From the NCBI GenBank assembly GCA_038199985.1, contig JBBPYK010000088.1, positions 1-64,000 of the forward strand: 64,000 nt of DNA, read 5' to 3'. Shown here one piece after another: positions 50,961-59,977 of this stretch. The notes beneath the pieces are model-generated. The model made no database searches and was not told the origin of the DNA. It saw only the letters and a list, made by a program, of their open reading frames with translations. Numbering within the stretch: position 1 is the first letter of the stretch; each line of letters opens with the position of its first letter. Made by a program: the position numbers and the translations under genes. Origin of the DNA: Arthrobacter_J sp038199985 (GTDB lineage: Bacteria; Actinomycetota; Actinomycetes; Actinomycetales; Micrococcaceae).

Positions 50961-53900
50961 GTGCTGGTGGTGCTCACCGTATTGTTCACGGTGGCCCTTG
51001 TCGCGCCCATACTCTTCGCTCGGATGGGCCGCAGCGCGTTCTACATTCTGGCAGCTGCCCCCGCTGTAGCGTTCATCTGGCTGATCTTCACCTTCTCCCG
51101 CTATACGCAGGCTGATCAGGCAGCGCTCGCCGGAAGCCCCCAGGCCCCGCCGTCGTTCCTTCAGGAGTGGGTTCCTGATCTCAAGCTCAACCTTGACTTC
51201 CGCATGGATGTCCTGGCCGCGGTCCTCTCGCTGCTGATTCTCGGTGTCGGTGCACTGGTCTTGTTCTACTGTGCACGGTACTTCAAGAAGGACGACGCCG
51301 GTCTGGGTGCTTTCGGAGCGCAACTGCTGGCGTTCGCGGCGGCCATGTTTGGGCTTGTGACAGCGGACAACCTTCTGCTGGTCTATATCTTCTGGGAAAT
51401 CACGACAGTCCTGTCCTACCTGCTAATCGGTTTTGCGCGGCACCGTCTCTCCGCCCGCCGTGCAGCTTTGCAGGCCCTGATCGTTACAACGTTCGGTGGC
51501 TTGGCCATGCTCGTTGGGTTCATCATCATCGGGGAGTCCGCAGGTACCTACCGAATCTCCGCAATTCTGGCGGACACCAGTGGGCTGCTGGCGCAGGGCA
51601 TTTTCGTGGATGTTGCCATCGCGCTTGTCCTGTTGGGCGCAATGACCAAGTCAGCGCAGGTTCCATTCCACTTCTGGCTCCCAGCTGCCATGGCTGCACC
51701 CACGCCCGTCAGCGCTTATCTGCACGCGGCAGCCATGGTGAAAGCGGGCATTTACCTCGTGGCCAGGTTTGCTCCAGGTTTCGCGGAGACGGCTTTCTGG
51801 GACCCGATCATCATTGTGCTCGGGTTGGCCACGATGATCATCGGTGGATGGCGGGCGCTGCGTCAGTTCGACCTCAAACTCCTGCTCGCCTATGGCACTG
51901 TCAGCCAGCTGGGTTTCCTCATGCTCGTGGTGGGTGTTGGCAGCCGTGAGGCTGCTCTGGCAGGTCTGGGTCTCCTCCTCGCTCATGGCTTGTTCAAGGC
52001 GACACTTTTCCTGGTGGTGGGCATCATCGACCACCGTGCGGGCACCCGTGATCTGCGCGAACTGTCCGGTCTACGACGCAAGGCGCCGTGGCTGGCTGCG
52101 ATTGCGGTGATCGGCGCTGCATCAATGGCTGGCCTTCCGCCACTTATCGGTTTCGTCGCTAAAGAATCCGTGTACGAGGCCTTCGTCCACGGGGTAGAGC
52201 ACGACGGCGGCTGGACGTCTTGGGTTGTTCTGGTTGGAGTCGTTCTGGGCTCGGTCCTGACTTTTGCCTATAGCGCGCGCTTTGTGTGGGGCGGGTTTGG
52301 CACCAAAGATCCCGCCGAGGACACGCCGTTCAAGCGGATCGAACCCGAGTTTCTGGCGGCACCAGCGATCCTTGCAATCGTCACGGTGGTTCTAGGGTTG
52401 TGGGCGGCCCCGGTGGACCTGGTGGTGCAGCCTTATCTGGATCTGTTCCCCGACGCTGGAACCGAGCGGCCGCACTTGGCGCTGTGGCATGGGATCAGCC
52501 CTGCCCTTGGCTTGACTATCGTGACCATTGGGCTCGGTGTCCTCTTGTTCTGGCAGCGCGGAAAAATGGAACGTCTCCAATCGCGTATGCACCGTGTCCC
52601 GGAGGCTGAACGCCTCTACCGAGGTACGGTCGGTGTGCTCGACGACGTCGCTATCTGGGTCACCGGGCGCACCCAGCGAGGGTCTCTGGCGTTTTACTTG
52701 ACGGTGATCCTGGGCATGGCCATCGTCACGCCACTGCTGTCGATCATTGGCCATGACTTGCAGTTACCGAATAGATGGCACTGGTTCGATGGGCCCGCGC
52801 AGGCGGCTGTTGGTGCGGGAATCATCGTCGGCGCTTTAGGCGCCATCCGCGCCAACAAACGATTCCTCGCAGTTCTGATGGTCAGTGTCGCCGGTTACGG
52901 TATGGCGTTGTTATTTGTCTTGCAGGGCGCTCCGGATCTGGCACTGACTCAGATGCTGGTGGAGACGGTGGTGCTGGTGGCTTTTGTCTTGGCATTGCGT
53001 TCGTTGCCAGCTCGACTATGGGAAAGTCCACCGGGTAGGCACCGTATTCTGCGCGCAGTGTTGGGTGTCAGCTTTGGCCTCACCATGATGTTCATAGCGG
53101 CCAGCGCCATGGGCGCCCGCGTAGCAGCTCCGGTTTCTCTGGCGTTCCCGGGTCTGGCGCACGACGGCGGCGGGGGCGACAACATCGTCAATGTCACCCT
53201 GGTCGATATCCGTGCCTGGGATACGTTTGGTGAGATGTCGGTGCTCGCGATTGCCGCAACCGGTGTGGCGAGTCTGATCTTTGTGCGCAACCGCGGAGAT
53301 AAGCGGCTGCGTTCAGCCGGCGTCGAGTCAGGGTCCGTTGACCGTGAGCGCGAGAAGAGTCTGGAGGGGCCCAGTCACGTAGCTGCCCTGGGTCTCGCGG
53401 AGAAGTTCAACACTGTCACGCGCAATAGCTGGCTTGTAGCCGGCCGTACACTTGCGCCGGAGCGCCGTTCCATCATCTTTGAAGTGGTGACGCGGCTTAT
53501 TTTTCATTCGGTGATTGTGTTCTCCATCTTTTTGCTCCTCTCCGGGCACAATGCGCCTGGCGGGGGTTTTGCCGGTGGGCTGATGGCGGGGTTGGCTTTG
53601 ACCGTCAGGTATCTGGCCGGTGGCCGATTCGAACTGGCCGAAGCAACGCCTGTCAGTGCTGGTGCGCTGCTCGGGTCAGGTCTGGCGCTGGCCTCATTGA
53701 CTGCCATGGCGCCGCTGGTTCTGGGAGGACAGGTGTTTCAGAGCGCCATTCTGAAGTTCTCGATGCCGCTCTTCGGCGACGTCAAGTTCGTCACGTCGAC
53801 GCTCTTCGACATCGGTGTCTATCTGGTGGTGGTGGGGCTGGTGTTGGATGTTCTGCGCAGCCTTGGTTCGGAAGTGGATGAGCGGACCGAAGAGGGAACC

Positions 53901-53975
53901 GAGGACGACGCCGAGGACTTCCCGGACGGACCAACCGTGGCCGTTGGGACGGCGAAAGAAGGTGACGCCACATGA
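50961..53975 (+). CDS. mrpA: Na+/H+ antiporter subunit A, with fused B domain (MrpA/MnhA)
   Basis: GTG at 50961, 1004 residues. The large N-terminal part is the NuoL/ND5-like core (LVYIFWEITTVLSYLLIGFAR, KSAQVPFHFWLPAAMAAPTPVSAYLHAAAMVKAG, AYGTVSQLGFLML). The C-terminal region (residues ~830-975) is an MrpB domain (FSIFLLLSGHNAPGGGFAGGL, FDIGVYLVVVGLVLDVLRSL). Genes for C, D, E, F and G follow with 4-8 bp overlaps, so this is a group with fused A/B. The complex expels Na+ in exchange for H+, important in salt and alkaline conditions. Confidence 0.95.
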   Translation: MLVVLTVLFTVALVAPILFARMGRSAFYILAAAPAVAFIWLIFTFSRYTQADQAALAGSPQAPPSFLQEWVPDLKLNLDFRMDVLAAVLSLLILGVGALVLFYCARYFKKDDAGLGAFGAQLLAFAAAMFGLVTADNLLLVYIFWEITTVLSYLLIGFARHRLSARRAALQALIVTTFGGLAMLVGFIIIGESAGTYRISAILADTSGLLAQGIFVDVAIALVLLGAMTKSAQVPFHFWLPAAMAAPTPVSAYLHAAAMVKAGIYLVARFAPGFAETAFWDPIIIVLGLATMIIGGWRALRQFDLKLLLAYGTVSQLGFLMLVVGVGSREAALAGLGLLLAHGLFKATLFLVVGIIDHRAGTRDLRELSGLRRKAPWLAAIAVIGAASMAGLPPLIGFVAKESVYEAFVHGVEHDGGWTSWVVLVGVVLGSVLTFAYSARFVWGGFGTKDPAEDTPFKRIEPEFLAAPAILAIVTVVLGLWAAPVDLVVQPYLDLFPDAGTERPHLALWHGISPALGLTIVTIGLGVLLFWQRGKMERLQSRMHRVPEAERLYRGTVGVLDDVAIWVTGRTQRGSLAFYLTVILGMAIVTPLLSIIGHDLQLPNRWHWFDGPAQAAVGAGIIVGALGAIRANKRFLAVLMVSVAGYGMALLFVLQGAPDLALTQMLVETVVLVAFVLALRSLPARLWESPPGRHRILRAVLGVSFGLTMMFIAASAMGARVAAPVSLAFPGLAHDGGGGDNIVNVTLVDIRAWDTFGEMSVLAIAATGVASLIFVRNRGDKRLRSAGVESGSVDREREKSLEGPSHVAALGLAEKFNTVTRNSWLVAGRTLAPERRSIIFEVVTRLIFHSVIVFSIFLLLSGHNAPGGGFAGGLMAGLALTVRYLAGGRFELAEATPVSAGALLGSGLALASLTAMAPLVLGGQVFQSAILKFSMPLFGDVKFVTSTLFDIGVYLVVVGLVLDVLRSLGSEVDERTEEGTEDDAEDFPDGPTVAVGTAKEGDAT

Positions 53976-54463
53976 GCGTTAACATCACCCTGCTCGTGGT
54001 TATGGGTGCACTTTTTGCCATCGGAATTTACCTTTTGCTCGAGCGAAGCCTGACTCGTGTCCTGCTGGGGATCATGCTGTTGGCCAACGGTGCAAACGTT
54101 CTTTTACTCTCCACCGGTGGTCTTTCGGGCAAAGCTCCGCTCTACAATGAGAATATTCCGGCTTCAGAATACACAGATCCGTTGCCACAGGCATTGATCC
54201 TGACATCCATTGTTATCTCGTTCGCCGTCACGGCCTTCATGTTGGGTCTGATCTATCGTTCCTGGCTGCTGGCACGCCGCGATGAAGTTCAGGACGACGA
54301 CGAGGACCGCCGCGTCGCATCCCAAAGTAGCTTCGACGAAGAGGACGACGCCGAGGTTCCGGCCGAAACCACTGAGTTCACCTCACCCGAGGAAAGCGAA
54401 GAGAGACCAGGATCCGTCAGGGTGGAAGATAAGCAGTACACCGATGGCGAGGACATCCGATGA
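53972..54463 (+). CDS. mrpC: Na+/H+ antiporter subunit C (MrpC/MnhC)
   Basis: A 163-residue NuoK-like protein with three membrane helices (VVMGALFAIGIYLLLERSLTR, LGIMLLANGANVLLL, PLPQALILTSIVISFAVTAFML), followed by a ~55-residue acidic tail longer than usual. Overlaps subunit A by 4 bp and subunit D by 4 bp. Confidence 0.95.
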   Translation: MSVNITLLVVMGALFAIGIYLLLERSLTRVLLGIMLLANGANVLLLSTGGLSGKAPLYNENIPASEYTDPLPQALILTSIVISFAVTAFMLGLIYRSWLLARRDEVQDDDEDRRVASQSSFDEEDDAEVPAETTEFTSPEESEERPGSVRVEDKQYTDGEDIR

Positions 54464-56088
54464 CCCCGGACTTCGCCATCGTATCGATAGCGCCGCTGCC
54501 CGTAGTTCTACCGTTCCTCGGTGCTGCTCTGGCGTTCCTGCTCATCAGAAAGCCAAAACTTCAGCGACGGATCAGCACCGCCGTGCTCACACTGACGCTC
54601 ATCATCGAGGTGCTGCTGTTACTGAACGCTTACGAATATGGCGCCCAAGCGGTAAATCTTGGCAACTGGGCAGCGCCATTTGGGATCACGCTTGTGGTGG
54701 ATCGGCTCTCCGCCCTCATGCTGGTGGTGTCCACGGCGGTCAGCCTTGCCGTCTTGATCTATGCCACTGGGCAGGGCCAGGTGGACGGCGACGAAGATGC
54801 ACCGGTTTCAATCTTCCACCCCACCTACCTGATCCTGGTTGCCGGAGTCTCCAACGCATTCCTGGCCGGGGATTTGTTCAATCTGTATGTGGGCTTCGAG
54901 ATCCTGTTGACCGCTAGCTACGTCTTGATGACCCTCGGAGGATCAGGTCCACGCATCCGCGCTGGGGTGACCTACGTCGTCGTCAGCGTCATTTCCTCAT
55001 TGTTGTTTCTGCTGGCGATCGGCATGATCTACGGTGCCACCGGAACCATCAACATGGCGGATCTCGCGATCAAACTCGAGAATCTGGATTCGGGCATGCA
55101 GCTCACTCTGCACCTCATGTTGCTGGTGGCATTTGGGGTGAAGGCGGCTGTGTTTCCGTTGTCCTTCTGGCTCCCGGATTCCTACCCCACGGCACCGGCA
55201 CCGGTTACCGCGGTCTTTGCCGGTTTGCTGACCAAAGTGGGTGTCTACGCGATGTTCCGCACGGAGACACTGCTTTTTCCGGGGGATCGGATCAATGACC
55301 TCCTAATGCTCGTCGCACTGCTGACCATGATCGTGGGAATTCTTGGTGCCCTCGCACAGTCAGACATCCGTCGACTACTGTCCTTCACACTCGTGAGCCA
55401 TATCGGGTTCATGGTGTTTGGTCTGGCCATGTCTTCTGTAGCAGGGATAGGCGCGGCCATCTTCTACGTGGTTCACCACATTATTGTGCAGACCAGCCTG
55501 TTCCTCGTGTCGGGCCTGATAGAACGTCGCGGTGGCACCGCCAACGTGGACAAGCTCGGAGGGCTTGCACGGCTGTCGCCCCTGCTGGCGGTGCTGTATT
55601 TTGTTCCCGCAATGAATCTCGCGGGAATTCCCCCCTTCTCCGGATTCCTGGGGAAGCTAGGACTCCTGCAGGCAGGAGTGGATCTCGGAACGGTGACGGC
55701 GTACGTGCTGGTTGTTGGCAGCGTGGTCACGAGTCTGTTGACGCTGTTGGCTATGGCAAGGGTCTGGAACCGGGCGTTTTGGCGCAGACCTGTCGACGCA
55801 GTGGACCCGGATCCGGTGCTGCTGCTGCCGGTCACTGCGGGCAGGTGGCGGGACTATGCCCCTGGCGCAACGGCAACGGACACGGACGACGACGACGCAA
55901 TGTTGGAGAGCAACAGCGCGAGTCTCTCGGCGCCCATGGTTGGATCGACCATTAGCCTGATCGCGCTTGGCATTGCCCTGACATTGTTCGCTGGTCCGCT
56001 GGTTGAGTTTTCAAATTTGGCAGCGCAGGACATGTTGGAACGCACCCCTTATATTGAAGCTGTTTTCGGCGAGGGAGCTGGGCAATGA
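54460..56088 (+). CDS. mrpD: Na+/H+ antiporter subunit D (MrpD/MnhD)
   Basis: A 542-residue NuoN/NuoM-like protein with about 14 membrane helices. Motifs: GDLFNLYVGFEILLTASYVL, VKAAVFPLSFWLPDSYPTAPAP with the conserved Lys, and LSFTLVSHIGFM. A charged loop with an Asp-rich stretch (ATATDTDDDDAML) lies before the last helix. Part of the proton path of the antiporter. Overlaps C and E by 4 bp each. Confidence 0.95.
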   Translation: MTPDFAIVSIAPLPVVLPFLGAALAFLLIRKPKLQRRISTAVLTLTLIIEVLLLLNAYEYGAQAVNLGNWAAPFGITLVVDRLSALMLVVSTAVSLAVLIYATGQGQVDGDEDAPVSIFHPTYLILVAGVSNAFLAGDLFNLYVGFEILLTASYVLMTLGGSGPRIRAGVTYVVVSVISSLLFLLAIGMIYGATGTINMADLAIKLENLDSGMQLTLHLMLLVAFGVKAAVFPLSFWLPDSYPTAPAPVTAVFAGLLTKVGVYAMFRTETLLFPGDRINDLLMLVALLTMIVGILGALAQSDIRRLLSFTLVSHIGFMVFGLAMSSVAGIGAAIFYVVHHIIVQTSLFLVSGLIERRGGTANVDKLGGLARLSPLLAVLYFVPAMNLAGIPPFSGFLGKLGLLQAGVDLGTVTAYVLVVGSVVTSLLTLLAMARVWNRAFWRRPVDAVDPDPVLLLPVTAGRWRDYAPGATATDTDDDDAMLESNSASLSAPMVGSTISLIALGIALTLFAGPLVEFSNLAAQDMLERTPYIEAVFGEGAGQ

Positions 56089-56624
56089 GGAAACACGTCC
56101 CCTTCGTTCAGGAACTGCCACTGATCGTGTGGCTTGTGCTGGTGTGGGGTTCCCTGTGGCGCGATTTCACTGGCCCAAACCTGCTCTTCGGCGCCGTGAT
56201 AGCTATAATCGTGACTCGGTTCTTCTACCTTCCACCGGTGGAACTGAGCGGGCGATTCAACATCGTCCACGCGTTCACTTTCGGCGTGCGGTTCTTCGGC
56301 AAGCTTGTTGTGGCTAGCCTTGAGGTCTTTTGGTTGGCCGTGAGCCGAGGTCCTAACATCCGGAACGCCGTCGTCGCCGTTCAGCTGCGCAGCAGCTCTG
56401 ATTTCATCGTCACTGCAACGGGTCACACGCTGACACTGATCCCGGGTTCACTGGTGGTGGACGTTGACCGCTCCACGTCCACTCTGTACCTCCACTGCCT
56501 CAACGTGACAACCGCAGGCGAAGCTGATGCAATCCGTCAGGAGGCCCGTTCCGTCGAAGCACAGATCATCCGTGTGCTCGGGAGCAAAGAAGAGCTTGAC
56601 CGCTTGCGGGAGGAAGAGTCATGA
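56085..56624 (+). CDS. mrpE: Na+/H+ antiporter subunit E (MrpE/MnhE)
   Basis: A 179-residue protein with two to three N-terminal membrane helices (LPLIVWLVLVWGSLWRDFTGPN, LLFGAVIAIIVTRFFYLPPVELSG) and a cytoplasmic beta domain with TGHTLTLIPGSLVVDVDRSTSTLYLHCL, the usual MrpE ending. Overlaps neighbours by 4 bp. Confidence 0.94.
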   Translation: MRKHVPFVQELPLIVWLVLVWGSLWRDFTGPNLLFGAVIAIIVTRFFYLPPVELSGRFNIVHAFTFGVRFFGKLVVASLEVFWLAVSRGPNIRNAVVAVQLRSSSDFIVTATGHTLTLIPGSLVVDVDRSTSTLYLHCLNVTTAGEADAIRQEARSVEAQIIRVLGSKEELDRLREEES

Positions 56625-56890
56625 CCGTCGTCATCACCGTGGTGTCCGTTATCCTGGCGTTGGCCGCAGCAGGAGCCATCTTCCGAATCGTCAGGGGGCC
56701 CTCGCTGCTGGACCGGGTCCTGGCCATTGACGTTCTGCTGGCGATCTTTGGTGGTGCGCTAGCGCTGGACATGGTCATTGGAGGCAATTTGGATAACCTT
56801 GTGCTGCTGGTAGCCATCTCCGTTATCGGGTTCATCGGATCTGTCACGGTGTCGCGATTCGTCACGGACAGGAGGTTCTCCGGTGGCTGA
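56621..56890 (+). CDS. mrpF: Na+/H+ antiporter subunit F (MrpF/MnhF)
   Basis: An 89-residue protein with three membrane helices (ITVVSVILALAAAGAIFRIV, GPSLLDRVLAIDVLLAIFG, LVLLVAISVIGFIGSVTVSRF). The RGPSLLDRVLAID motif is characteristic. Overlaps E by 4 bp and G by 8 bp. Confidence 0.94.
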   Translation: MTVVITVVSVILALAAAGAIFRIVRGPSLLDRVLAIDVLLAIFGGALALDMVIGGNLDNLVLLVAISVIGFIGSVTVSRFVTDRRFSGG

Positions 56891-57302
56891 CACAATTTTC
56901 GATGTCATCGCAGCCGTCTGCCTGATCGGAGGCGCTCTGATGTCTCTGGCCGCGGCCATCGGCTTATTGACATTCCCGGACCTCATGTCCCGCATGCACG
57001 CGGCCACGAAGCCTCAGGTGCTTGGCCTCTGGCTGTTTCTCGCCGCAATCTCCGCCGAGCTACGTAGTTGGACGATGCTTCCAATACTGGCGGCGTGCTG
57101 GATCTTTCAACTGCTCACAGCTCCTGTATCCGCGCACATGGTTGGCCGTGCCGGTTACCGCACAAAGTACCTTCGCAAAGAACTGCTCTGCATCGACGAG
57201 TTGGACGACGTAGTGGAACACGCTGTCGGTGACCAGGAGACCGATGACAACACAAAAAATGCGGGTGCCTCCCGAGAGGGAGACACCCGCACCGACCAGT
57301 GA
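56883..57302 (+). CDS. mrpG: Na+/H+ antiporter subunit G (MrpG/MnhG)
   Basis: GTG at 56883, 139 residues. Three membrane helices with the motif FPDLMSRMHAATKPQVLGLWLFL. The last ~30 residues are hydrophilic; their DNA carries the terminator of the gene on the opposite strand. This ends the antiporter operon. Confidence 0.94.
   Translation: MADTIFDVIAAVCLIGGALMSLAAAIGLLTFPDLMSRMHAATKPQVLGLWLFLAAISAELRSWTMLPILAACWIFQLLTAPVSAHMVGRAGYRTKYLRKELLCIDELDDVVEHAVGDQETDDNTKNAGASREGDTRTDQ
57254..57290 (-). terminator. Terminator of the DUF4235 gene, embedded in the mrpG coding sequence
   Basis: A 13-bp stem with one mismatch (57261-57273 with 57278-57290, loop GAGA). On the minus strand it is followed by ATTTTTT (57254-57260). 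The hairpin lies within the last codons of mrpG on the opposite strand. Confidence 0.8.
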
Positions 57303-57305
57303 GTT

Positions 57306-57566
57306 CTAGACCTGGCCGCGGGTTCGCGCGAACCGGTCAATTGCCTTCTGCGTTTCGCGGTTGGTCAGAACCTGAATGAGGGTCCGCACGGCACCAGAGA
57401 CCAGCGCAAAAACCAGCGTTGAGCGAAGGGTGTTCTCCAGTGCATCAGTGCCCTTGGGCGGGCCATCACCGGTGGTTTTCTCCCAGATGGCATCAACAAT
57501 TTTGGCCCCGGCAATACCGGCCGCGAGGCTGATCAGGGATCCGAATATCTTCAATACTTTTTCCAC
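57306..57566 (-). CDS. DUF4235 small membrane protein
   Basis: An 86-residue protein with two hydrophobic helices (IFGSLISLAAGIAGAKIVDAIWEKT and STLVFALVSGAVRTLIQVL). The KIVDAIWEKTTG motif is that of DUF4235. Function unknown. It converges on mrpG, with stops only 3 bp apart. Confidence 0.85.
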   Translation of the reverse strand: MEKVLKIFGSLISLAAGIAGAKIVDAIWEKTTGDGPPKGTDALENTLRSTLVFALVSGAVRTLIQVLTNRETQKAIDRFARTRGQV

Positions 57567-57693
57567 GGTGGCTCCTTGCTGTGAGACGGAAGCTTTCAGG
57601 TTGCTCGGGCTTTCTCCCCTAGCCTAGCGCCAGTGGCCCACCGGGCGTAGCTGTGTGTAAGCTAGAAGGCACTGAGAAATCAGTAAAGACATT

Positions 57694-57806
57694 ACGACAG
57701 GGGAGCGCTGCCTGTACCGGGATTCCGGCCACAGGTTGAACGCTGAGAGTGCGGACCACCGCAGACCCTCGAACCTGCTCCGGCTAGTACCGGCGAAGGG
57801 AGTCGA
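57694..57806 (+). promoter_or_regulatory. TPP (THI-box) riboswitch
   Basis: The conserved elements occur in order: ACAGGGGAGC, GCTGAGAG, GACCCTC, GAACCTGCTCCGGCTAG and TACCGGCGAAGGGA. It binds thiamine pyrophosphate and stands before the ykoEDC thiamine-precursor importer. Confidence 0.95.
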
Positions 57807-57834
57807 GCATCTCAAAGTGCCCACGGCATTTTCC

Positions 57835-57852
57835 CCTCCTGACTCCAGGAGG
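57835..57852 (+). promoter_or_regulatory. Shine-Dalgarno-sequestering hairpin of the TPP riboswitch
   Basis: CCTCCTG (57835-57841) pairs fully with CAGGAGG (57846-57852), which contains the ribosome site of ykoE. The 4-nt loop is ACTC. No T-run follows, so control is probably translational. Confidence 0.75.
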
Positions 57853-57857
57853 ATTTC

Positions 57858-58484
57858 ATGACTGAACAACTAACCAACACTGCACCACGCAAGCCGCGCT
57901 ATCGCTGGCGCGTGGTAGATATCGTGGTCGCAGCGCTTATCGCCGTCACTGGTGGAGTGATTTTCTGGTTGTGGTCTCTCGGCGCCGGACCAGTAGGTGT
58001 TCTGACGGCAGCCTACCCACCGCTGGCTGGCCTCTACAGCGGAGGCTGGGTCATCCCAGCTGTCCTCGGCGCACTCATTATTCGGAAGCCCGGAGCTGCA
58101 TTCTTCTGTGAAACGGTCGGCGCCATGGGCGAGTTGCTGATGGGCTCCAAGTACGGTGTCGCCGTCATGGTGTCCGGAATGGTTCAGGGCCTGGGCGCGG
58201 AACTAATGTTCGCGGCCTTCGGCTACCGGAGATTCACGCTCTCCGTTGCGCTTCTGGCAGGCGGCGCCGCAGGATTGTTCATGGGAATCAATGACACCAT
58301 CGCGCCGTGGGGCTGGAACATTGCGTGGGCACTGGATCACAAGATCGTCTACATCGTGTGCTGCGTCGTTGGATGCGCCATCCTTGCCGGAGTCCTGTCC
58401 TGGCTGGCAGCACGCGGGCTGTCACGCACCGGAGCCTTGAGCGCATTCCCGTCGCGCAACGCGGCGTCCGAACCAGTGCTATGA
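57858..58484 (+). CDS. ykoE: ECF transporter S component for thiamine precursor (YkoE)
   Basis: ATG at 57858 with GGAGG in the riboswitch hairpin; 208 residues. Six hydrophobic segments after a basic N-terminus. KPGAAFFCETVGAMGELLMGSKYG, MVQGLGAELMFAAFGYR and NDTIAPWGWNIAWALDHKIVYIV are characteristic of YkoE. It captures thiamine or its pyrimidine precursor in the membrane. The next gene overlaps its stop (ATGA). Confidence 0.92.
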   Translation: MTEQLTNTAPRKPRYRWRVVDIVVAALIAVTGGVIFWLWSLGAGPVGVLTAAYPPLAGLYSGGWVIPAVLGALIIRKPGAAFFCETVGAMGELLMGSKYGVAVMVSGMVQGLGAELMFAAFGYRRFTLSVALLAGGAAGLFMGINDTIAPWGWNIAWALDHKIVYIVCCVVGCAILAGVLSWLAARGLSRTGALSAFPSRNAASEPVL

Positions 58485-59977
58485 GCGTCAGTGCGCAACC
58501 CCGGATTGGGGTCAAGCCAGCGGAAATCAAGGCGGTGAACTGGGGATGGCGGCACTCCGGCCGCGAGCAGTCGGCTGTCCAAGGGCTGGACCTACACATC
58601 GAACCGGGTGAGAAAGTCCTTCTCCTCGGGCCTTCCGGCGCCGGAAAGTCGACACTGCTCCATGCTCTGGCCGGAGTGCTTGGGGCCGAGGAGGACGCCG
58701 ATGAGACCGGCTCGCTCACTATCGACGACCAGAACGCCAGCGGGCTGCGCGGTCGTGCGGGGCTCATGCAACAAGACCCGGAGTCCCAGGTCATCCTGTC
58801 CCGGGTGGGCGACGACGTAGCGTTCGGGGCGGAAAACCTCGCGGTCGAACCCACCGAGATCTGGCGCCGGGTCCGCTCCGCGCTCACGGCAGTCGGGCTG
58901 GACGTTCCGCTGAATCATCCGACGTCGCACCTCTCGGGCGGCCAGAAGCAGCGGCTGGCGCTCGCAGGTATTCTGGCCATGCAGCCCGGCTTGATCCTCT
59001 TGGATGAGCCCACAGCCAACCTAGATCCGGAGGGCGTCATAGAGGTTCGTGACGCCGTGGCCCGTGTCCTAGAAAATACTGGAGCCACGCTCGTGGTAGT
59101 GGAACACCGAGTGGACGCGTGGATCGACGTCGTGGACCGGGTCGTTGTGCTCGAACCGGGTGGCGGAGTCTCAATGGATGGCCGCCCCGATGTGGTCTTC
59201 CCGCAGGCACGGGACCGACTCATCTCGGCTGGCGTGTGGGTCCCCGGATACTCTCCGCAGATAAAACCCAGAGAGAACATCGGCAGCGGCACGCCGCTTC
59301 TGGAGGCTGAGAATCTCTCGGTCTCACGTGAAAAAGTACGACGGCGATACTTGCCGGTCCCGGCGGCGTCGGACATCAACGTGGTCGTCAAGCGGGGGAG
59401 GGCCTTGAGCGTTACCGGGCCCAATGGGGCAGGGAAATCGACGTTCGCCCTCACCCTTGCTGGGCTGCTGCCCGCGCTGTCCGGTGAGGTAAATGCCACC
59501 GCCGAGTTCGCCGGGAACCTAGGCAACCACCCGGCTCGGTGGAAGGCGCGCGATCTCATCACCCGGATCGGCACCGTTTTTCAGGAACCCGAGCACCAGT
59601 TCGTGACCGGAAGAGTCTACGATGAACTCGCGTTCGGGCCGAGGCAGGCCGGGCTTTCGGATGACGACGTGGCCGCACGAGTGGACGAGCTTCTGCAGAG
59701 ACTACGCCTGGAGTCTTTGGTGGAGGCCAACCCCTATACGCTCTCCGGCGGTGAAAAGCGGAGGCTCTCCGTGGCCACAGTGCTGGCAACCCGCCCCGAA
59801 GTGCTGGTGCTCGACGAACCAACCTTCGGGCAGGATGCCAATACCTGGGCTGAACTCGCTTCCCTGCTGCTCGGTCTTCTGGATAGCGGAACAGCAGTGG
59901 TGTCCGTGACCCATGATGCCGCCTTTACTAGGGCTCTGGGCGGAGCGCAGTTGGAGCTTGGAAAGGACGCTTCATGA
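58481..59977 (+). CDS. ykoD: Thiamine-precursor ECF transporter double ATPase (YkoD)
   Basis: ATG at 58481 overlaps the ykoE stop; 498 residues. Two fused ABC ATPase domains. First: GPSGAGKSTLL, QQDPESQVI, LSGGQKQRLALAG, ILLDEPTANLD. Second (from ~residue 270): GPNGAGKSTFAL, FQEPEHQFVTG, LSGGEKRRLSVA, VLVLDEPTFGQD. The longer open frame from 58307 lies in ykoE and is not used. It supplies energy for the importer. Confidence 0.94.
   Translation: MSVSAQPRIGVKPAEIKAVNWGWRHSGREQSAVQGLDLHIEPGEKVLLLGPSGAGKSTLLHALAGVLGAEEDADETGSLTIDDQNASGLRGRAGLMQQDPESQVILSRVGDDVAFGAENLAVEPTEIWRRVRSALTAVGLDVPLNHPTSHLSGGQKQRLALAGILAMQPGLILLDEPTANLDPEGVIEVRDAVARVLENTGATLVVVEHRVDAWIDVVDRVVVLEPGGGVSMDGRPDVVFPQARDRLISAGVWVPGYSPQIKPRENIGSGTPLLEAENLSVSREKVRRRYLPVPAASDINVVVKRGRALSVTGPNGAGKSTFALTLAGLLPALSGEVNATAEFAGNLGNHPARWKARDLITRIGTVFQEPEHQFVTGRVYDELAFGPRQAGLSDDDVAARVDELLQRLRLESLVEANPYTLSGGEKRRLSVATVLATRPEVLVLDEPTFGQDANTWAELASLLLGLLDSGTAVVSVTHDAAFTRALGGAQLELGKDAS

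Noticed and set aside
50961..53975. MrpA-MrpB fusion as a novelty
   Set aside because: Fused A/B subunits are a well-known form of the Mrp operon.
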